DNA from: Candidatus Mycobacterium methanotrophicum
GTDB taxonomy: Bacteria; Actinomycetota; Actinomycetes; Mycobacteriales; Mycobacteriaceae
Direction of reading: 5' to 3'
DNA: 64,000 bases
NCBI RefSeq assembly: GCF_023515995.1
Contig: NZ_CP097320.1
Location: 4,588,001-4,652,000, forward strand
The notes under the pieces are model-generated. The model was not told the DNA's origin. It saw only the letters and a list, made by a program, of their open reading frames with translations, and did not search any database. Shown here in pieces: positions 59,086 through 64,000 of the stretch (its first letter is position 1; every line of letters begins with the position of its first letter). A program made the translations under genes and the position numbers.

Positions 59086-60861
59086 ATGACGTTTTTGGAC
59101 AACACGCCCCGGTTCATGTTTTTCACCGGCAAGGGCGGGGTCGGTAAAACCTCCACCGCGTGTGCCACCGCGGTCACCCTGGCCCGGCAAGGAAAGCAGG
59201 TGCTGCTGGTCAGCACCGACCCGGCCTCCAACGTCGGGCAGGTGTTCGGAATCACCATCGGCAACACCATCACCGAGATTGGCGCGGCCGCCGGGCTTTC
59301 GGCGTTGGAGATCGACCCGCAGCAGGCGGCCGAGGCCTACCGCGAACGCATCGTCGGTCCCGTGCGCGGGCTTCTGCCTGAGGCCGAAATCCGGTCGATC
59401 ACCGAACAACTGTCCGGATCGTGCACCACCGAAATCGCCTCGTTCAACGAGTTCACCGAACTCATCACCGACTCCAGCGGCGACGTCAGACGCTTCGACC
59501 ACGTGCTGTTCGACACCGCCCCCACCGGACACACCATCCGGCTTTTGCAGCTGCCCGGCTCGTGGACCGATTTCCTCAACGACGGCAAGGGCGACGCCTC
59601 CTGCCTGGGACCGCTGTCGGGGCTAGACAAACAGCGCGCCGCCTACGCCGACGCCGTGGCGGCGCTGGCCGATCCGGCGCGCACTCGGCTGGTGCTGGTT
59701 TCGCGAGCCCAAAAATCGGCCCTCGCCGAAACCGCCCGCACCCGTCGGGAACTGGCCGCGATCGGGTTGACCCGCCAGCATCTCGTCATCAACGCTGTGC
59801 TGCCGGCCCCCGCCGACGACGCCGATCCGCTGGCGGCGGCGATCTATCGCCGCGAACAGGACGCGATCGCGCACCTGCCGGCCGATTTAGCCGAGCTGCC
59901 CATCGACCAGGTCGAACTCAAGGCCACCAACGTCATCGGCGCAGAGGCGGTGGCCGCGTTGTTCACACCCACCGCGGCCCCGCCAGCCGCTCCAGCCGGG
60001 TCCGATGCCGGATCGCCGTCGACCGGGGCCGCGCTCACCGATCTGATCGACGAACTCGCCGGCCAGCCCCACGGCTTGATTTTGTGCATGGGCAAGGGCG
60101 GCGTCGGTAAGACGGCCATCGCCGCGGCGATCGCGGCCGCACTTGCCGGTCGCGGGCGCCAGGTGCACCTGACCACTACCGACCCCGCCGGGGACCTCAC
60201 CGACACCCTCGACCCGGACCTGCAGAACCTGCAGGTATCCCGGATCGACCCGGCCCACGAGACCCGCCGATACCGCGAGCATGTACTGGCCACCAAGGGC
60301 GCCGCACTGGATGCCCAAGGCCGCGCGATGCTCGCCGAAGACCTGCGCTCACCCTGCACCGAAGAGGTCGCCGTGTTCCAGGCTTTCTCCCGCGTCATCG
60401 GCGAATCACGGCGCAAGTTCGTCGTCGTCGACACCGCGCCCAGCGGGCACACCCTGCTGTTGCTCGACGCCACCGGCTCCTACCATCGCGAGGTCGCCCG
60501 CCAACTAGGGGACGCGCATTTCGTGACGCCGCTGATGCGGCTGCAAAACCGGCAAGAAACCAAAGTCGTCATCGTCACGCTCGCCGAGACGACACCGGTC
60601 GCAGAAGCCGCCGGCCTGCAGGACGAGCTCGAACGCGCCGGCATCCACCCCTGGGCGTGGGTGATCAACAACTCGCTGGCCGCGGCCAATCCGAGCGCAC
60701 CGCTGCTCAAAGCGCGCGCCGCCGCGGAGCTGCCGCTGATCGACAAAGTGAAAACCGAGCTTGCCGAGCGCACCGCGCTCGTCCCCACGCTCGCCACCGA
60801 ACCCGGTGCGATCCCCGATCTGCAAGCGCTGGGCGCGACCCAAGCCACGACAGCCCGGTAG
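59086..60861 (+). CDS. arsA: arsenite-transporting ATPase ArsA
   Basis: 591 residues with two ATPase halves, the E. coli-plasmid type. A1 P-loop GKGGVGKTSTACATAV at about residue 15 and A2 P-loop GKGGVGKTAIAAAIAA at about 337. DTAPTGHT (DTAP signal) appears near 143, and VVDTAPSGHTLLLLDATGSY near 450. Metalloid-site cysteines appear as LSGSCTTEIASF in A1 and RSPCTEEVAVF in A2. The enzyme drives ArsB. Intact, with GAGAAGG before the ATG. Confidence 0.94.
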   Translation: MTFLDNTPRFMFFTGKGGVGKTSTACATAVTLARQGKQVLLVSTDPASNVGQVFGITIGNTITEIGAAAGLSALEIDPQQAAEAYRERIVGPVRGLLPEAEIRSITEQLSGSCTTEIASFNEFTELITDSSGDVRRFDHVLFDTAPTGHTIRLLQLPGSWTDFLNDGKGDASCLGPLSGLDKQRAAYADAVAALADPARTRLVLVSRAQKSALAETARTRRELAAIGLTRQHLVINAVLPAPADDADPLAAAIYRREQDAIAHLPADLAELPIDQVELKATNVIGAEAVAALFTPTAAPPAAPAGSDAGSPSTGAALTDLIDELAGQPHGLILCMGKGGVGKTAIAAAIAAALAGRGRQVHLTTTDPAGDLTDTLDPDLQNLQVSRIDPAHETRRYREHVLATKGAALDAQGRAMLAEDLRSPCTEEVAVFQAFSRVIGESRRKFVVVDTAPSGHTLLLLDATGSYHREVARQLGDAHFVTPLMRLQNRQETKVVIVTLAETTPVAEAAGLQDELERAGIHPWAWVINNSLAAANPSAPLLKARAAAELPLIDKVKTELAERTALVPTLATEPGAIPDLQALGATQATTAR

Positions 60862-60923
60862 CCTCCCGGCCGCCTCGGCGTGTGCCGCACAAAGCTTCGC
60901 CACCTCGAATCAGGAGCTCACTC

Positions 60924-62360
60924 ATGGCCACTCGCCACGTCCTTGCGATCGGCGGCAGCGACGCCGGTATCAGCGCCGCGCTGCGCGCCCGCGAACTCGA
61001 CCCCGGCGCCGATGTCACCGTCGCCGTCGCCGACGCCTACCCCAACTTCTCCATCTGCGGGATCCCCTACTACGTCTCCGGTGAGGTCACCCACTGGCGA
61101 AACCTGGCGCACCGCAGCACCGCCGACCTGGAAGCCACCGGCATGAGATTGCGCACCGACACCCGGGTCGCCGCCATCGACGCGGCCGCGCACACCGTCG
61201 ATATCCTCGACGCTTCCGGTGCGGCAAGCCAACTGGGCTACGACGCTTTGATCGTGGGCACCGGCGCGGTGAGCGCAGTGCCGCCGCTGCCCGGCCTGGT
61301 CGGACCCGGCGCGCTGGGCCCGCACGACGGAGTGCACCTGCTGCACTCGATGGGCGACACCTTCGCGGTGATGGAGTCGCTGACCACCCGCTCCCCGCAA
61401 ACCGCGGCCATCATCGGCGCCGGCTACATCGGTTTGGAGATGGCCGAAGCGCTGACCACCCGCGGTATCCGCGTCACCCAGATCGAAGCCCTGCCCGAGG
61501 TCTTGCCGACGGTCGATCCCGAACTCGGGGGCCTGGTTCGCGCTGAACTGCACCGCAATGGCGTGGAGGTGCTCACCGACACCACGGTCACCGCGATCGC
61601 GCGCACCGAGAACGGCGCGCTCACCGTGACCGCCCGCCATCGCGGCCAAACCATCACCCGCACGGCAGATTTCGTGCTCGTCGTGGTCGGTGTGCGGCCC
61701 GACACCGAACTGGCGGCGCGCGCCGGCGCCCAACTCGGCGCCAACGGCGCCATCGTCGTCGACGAAGCCATGCGCACCAACCTGCCCGACGTTTTCGCCG
61801 CAGGCGACTGCGTGCACACCCATCACCGGCTGCTCGGCGCCACCTGGCTACCGCTGGGCACCACCGCGCACAAACAAGGCCGAGTCGCCGGGGAAAACGC
61901 CCTCGGCGGCAACGCGCGCTTCGGCGGCAGCCTGGGCACCCAGGTGGTCAAAGTGTTCGACCTCGTCGCCGCGCGCACCGGGCTGCGCGAACACGAGGCC
62001 CGCGCCGCCGGGCGCGGCTGGGCACCGGCCACCACCGCCAGCGTCTGCGACGATCACAAGGCCTACTACCCGGGCGCTACCCCGATTCACCTGCGGATCA
62101 CCGGCGACCAAACCAGCGGGTTGCTGCTCGGGGCCCAGCTCGTCGGACACCGCAGCGCCGAAATCGCCAAACGCGTCGACACCTACGCCGCCGCACTGTT
62201 TCACGCCATGACCGTCGAGGCCGTCAGCGAACTCGACCTGTCCTACACCCCGCCGCTCGGATCACCCTGGGACGCTGTGCAACTCGCCACCCAACAGTGG
62301 GTGCGCGACCATCACCCGGCCCCCCGGCCAGGCGCACCACAACAGGCTGCTGCTCTGTAG
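60924..62360 (+). CDS. FAD/NAD(P)-dependent oxidoreductase, CoA-disulfide reductase/NADH oxidase type
   Basis: 478 residues from ATG 60924 (CAGGAG before it). FAD motif VLAIGGSDAGISAALRAREL; redox cysteine in YPNFSICGIPYYVSGEV; NAD motif AAIIGAGYIGLEMAEALTTR; FAD tail TNLPDVFAAGDCVHTHHRL; C-terminal dimerisation domain QVVKVFDLVAARTGLREHEA. It lies 62 bp after arsA in the same direction, suggesting it belongs to the arsenic operon. It could supply thiol or redox balance, or act on arsenic itself; this role is inferred from position. Confidence 0.88.
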   Translation: MATRHVLAIGGSDAGISAALRARELDPGADVTVAVADAYPNFSICGIPYYVSGEVTHWRNLAHRSTADLEATGMRLRTDTRVAAIDAAAHTVDILDASGAASQLGYDALIVGTGAVSAVPPLPGLVGPGALGPHDGVHLLHSMGDTFAVMESLTTRSPQTAAIIGAGYIGLEMAEALTTRGIRVTQIEALPEVLPTVDPELGGLVRAELHRNGVEVLTDTTVTAIARTENGALTVTARHRGQTITRTADFVLVVVGVRPDTELAARAGAQLGANGAIVVDEAMRTNLPDVFAAGDCVHTHHRLLGATWLPLGTTAHKQGRVAGENALGGNARFGGSLGTQVVKVFDLVAARTGLREHEARAAGRGWAPATTASVCDDHKAYYPGATPIHLRITGDQTSGLLLGAQLVGHRSAEIAKRVDTYAAALFHAMTVEAVSELDLSYTPPLGSPWDAVQLATQQWVRDHHPAPRPGAPQQAAAL

Positions 62361-62595
62361 GCGATCTCGATCGCAGCGAAGGTCAGTCGTGGGCCCGAAA
62401 CCGCTCGCTAACCCCGTTTTCCGCACAGATCGAGCGTAGGGCCTGATTTCAGGGGCGGGCTGCCGCGCGTCGTTGCTGTGGTAATCCGTCGCGGGAGCCG
62501 AGTGTTGGATTCCGATGGGCATGGTTGGTGGCCTCGACGGATGGTGTGTGGCGTGAGTATATACGGCCAACCCGCGCAACTGTGATGGAGCCGGC
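62361..62595. other. gene-free interval before IS1634-like fragment
   Basis: No gene seen. It probably includes the ars operon end and the left end of the IS1634-like element; no inverted repeat could be assigned. Confidence 0.35.
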
Positions 62596-62960
62596 GTGTA
62601 CGTTAAGCGCCACACGGTGGTCAAAGGCGACAGGCGTTACGTGTATCTGCGGCTGGTCGAAGCGTATCGGGACGGCGACGGGCAGGTGCGCCACCGGGTG
62701 CTGCAAACGCTGGGCAGCGAGGACGAGCTGAAAGCGTCGGGCCAACTCGAGCAGCCGGCGGCCTCGTTCGCGCGGCTGTATCCCCCGCCGGTCGGCCCTC
62801 GCCGCCACGTCGGGCCGCTGCTGCTGGTCCGCCATTACCTGGCCCGGCTGGACCTGGTCGAACTCATCGACGCGGCAGCCCCGATGCGGGGGCGGGCCAT
62901 GCTGACCCACGGGCAGGTGATCGCCGCGCTGGTGGCCAACCGGCGATCTCCCGGACGGGG
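62596..62960 (+). mobile_element. IS1634-family (IS4-like) transposase, N-terminal fragment
   Basis: GTG 62596: YVKRHTVVKGDRRYVYLRLV, then RHRVLQTLGSEDELKASGQL and RHYLARLDLVELIDAAAPMR, HGQVIAALVANRR. This is the standard IS1634 transposase opening. The catalytic DDE part is missing; sequence changes abruptly at about 62960 to an AT-richer segment of different origin. Confidence 0.72.
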
Positions 62961-62964
62961 AGGA

Positions 62965-63290
62965 GGAAATAATTTATTAAGTATCCACAAGAAATCCGGG
63001 AATGCAGTTATCACTGCCGAAAATTGGCGCATCGTCATTCGTTCATGCATGGCGAACGTCACCGACTGGATGAGTTCCGGGGCGGAGGCGCCGAAAATAT
63101 GCGCGCCTTTAATCAGCCCCGTTTGGGCATCGAAAATGACTTTTGCGATCCCTACGGGTTCTCCCATGACGAGAGCCGCTGGGCAGATGTGGCGATACTC
63201 TACCTTGTGCACGCCCGTCACGGTCACGAGGATTTCGACGCTACGCGATGGGTGGTCAGCGCCGGCGGACGCATAGCAGTCACGGTGTGG
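62965..63290 (-). pseudogene. pyridine nucleotide-disulphide oxidoreductase, C-terminal dimerisation-domain fragment
   Basis: Minus strand: HKVEYRHICPAALVMGEPVG, then AKVIFDAQTGLIKGAHIFGA, PELIQSVTFAMHERMTMRQF and AVITAFPDFLWIL. This is the Pyr_redox_dim domain of mercuric reductase or lipoamide dehydrogenase-like enzymes (the HxxP-type end here reads TAFPDF). The FAD and NAD domains are absent. Base composition is markedly lower in GC than its neighbours, suggesting foreign origin. Confidence 0.6.
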
Positions 63291-63485
63291 GTCGAAGATT
63301 TCGTCCTTGTTCCAGTCGACCGCCCAGCTGCACCGGGCCTGTAGCGGTGAGACATCGAGCGACCGTTCGTGCCCGTGCGGCCAGCTGGGCCAGCGCAGCA
63401 CTGGAATACGTTAGCGACTTGAGGATCGACTTCCGACAATTTGTTGTCAATGACGCGAGCTAGTGGCAGGCTTGAGCCGCACCGG

Positions 63486-63735
63486 GTCACCAGTGCAGAT
63501 CCTCGTCCGAATGTGGACTAAAGGGCGCTCGCGTCGAGCGGAAAGATGTTGCGCCGCAACGACGATGGTGAACGCAGATACCTCGTCTCGAGCCGAGACC
63601 AAAGGGCGAAGCCATCGGCAGATTGACGCGAGGGATCCGGGGCGCGGCGGTCGGAGCTAGATGGCAGACCGCTACTTTGTGCGACCCGAAGGGCCACCGC
63701 GGCCGGGCGAAGTCCCGGCTGCGGCGTAGCCCACT
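63486..63735. repeat. about 250-bp repeat, copy 2 (inverted relative to 57031-57281)
   Basis: Reverse complement matches 57031-57281 end to end; for example GTCCACATTCGGACGAGGAT and CGAGACGAGGTATCTGC are shared. With copy 1 it brackets arsB-arsD-arsA-oxidoreductase. Copy 2 does not belong to any gene. Confidence 0.8.
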
Positions 63736-64000
63736 TGGTCGAATCACCCGCTGAGACCCTGGCCACGCTGAAGCACGGCGAGCACGTCCGTTACCGGCGC
63801 GCGTGTGCGCAGACGACGTGGCGCGGTCTCGCAGCACTGCGCAGACACCGACCGCAGCTGATCGGGTGGTGGCACCGGGGACGAAGCCCGGCTAGACTCA
63901 ATGCCAGGAAGTTAAGGGTGTGACTATTGAGTCAAGCGCGACACGCGGGGCATTCGGGGCTGTTGCGGTGAGATAGGTGCGGCTCCTGGTAGAAGAACGA
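63736..64000. other. gene-free window end
   Basis: Short open frames only, without motifs. I see nothing identifiable here. Confidence 0.35.

Noticed and set aside
1..64000. tRNA, rRNA, tmRNA or riboswitch
   Set aside because: No cloverleaf, anticodon arm or conserved rRNA stretch was recognised by eye; a covariance-model scan would be needed to exclude small RNAs.

Overview
The window reads as chromosome of a slow-growing-type Mycobacterium. The evidence is high GC, a 13E12-repeat/HNH protein, two PPE proteins of the SVP type, two mmpS-mmpL pairs, a CtpI-type P-ATPase of about 1,620 residues, a fused HadA/HadB dehydratase, VapBC modules and a DUF1906 Tat-exported protein. The species cannot be named from sequence alone. 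The striking general property is decay. About twenty-five loci are recognisable genes broken by frameshifts, stops or internal deletions, or reduced to end fragments, and they sit among intact, well-conserved genes. This is the pattern of a mycobacterium undergoing genome reduction.

Layout. 1-5.4 kb: an acyl-CoA synthetase tail, a 13E12/HNH protein, broken SRPBCC and enoyl-CoA hydratase genes, then two translationally coupled methyltransferases behind a tandem 20-bp repeat. 5.5-10.3 kb: ctpI. 10.4-14.1 kb: an ISL3-family insertion sequence, delimited to the base by an 8-bp target duplication, lies in codon 6 of an acyl-CoA synthetase gene that has also lost internal blocks; an alpha/beta hydrolase and a deleted SDR gene follow. 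14.5-17.8 kb: a LuxE-like acyl-activating protein and a LuxC-like acyl reductase, overlapping by one base, with a convergent SDR. 18-24 kb: mostly debris (methyltransferase, alpha/beta hydrolase, PPOX, AraC) with an intact FAD oxidoreductase, a hemerythrin protein, a putative leaderless small membrane protein, and a Gly/Cys-repeat exported protein frameshifted at a G-rich run.

24-41 kb is an envelope/transport block: a YhgE/Pip membrane protein with an ABC-like ATPase whose Walker A is abnormal; an MmpS-MmpL5-like pair with a TetR regulator and candidate operators; an alkylsulfatase-type TauD dioxygenase divergent from a second TetR; an M42 peptidase; a frameshifted class I aldolase; and a second mmpS-mmpL pair on the other strand. 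41-52 kb is catabolic and toxin-antitoxin territory: broken carboxymuconolactone decarboxylase, SMP-30 and 3-oxoacid CoA-transferase genes, an intact epoxide-hydrolase-like enzyme and fused HadAB dehydratase, a broken VapBC and an intact VapBC with a 15-bp perfect inverted-repeat operator, a broken STAS gene and remnants of an S8 protease.

51.9-62.4 kb is an arsenic-resistance island: arsM | arsR-arsM intergenic copy 1 | two PPE genes | intergenic copy 2 | arsR - ynfA - arsB - arsD - arsA - FAD/NAD oxidoreductase. The arsM/arsR divergent promoter region is present twice, and the PPE pair sits between the copies. The first arsR copy is truncated and fused to an IS110 transposase fragment. A roughly 250-bp repeat lies at the arsB 5' end and again, inverted, about 6.2 kb downstream. 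Together the ars genes should sense arsenite (ArsR), methylate it (ArsM), chaperone it (ArsD) and extrude it (ArsA/ArsB). Transposase and flavoprotein fragments close the window.
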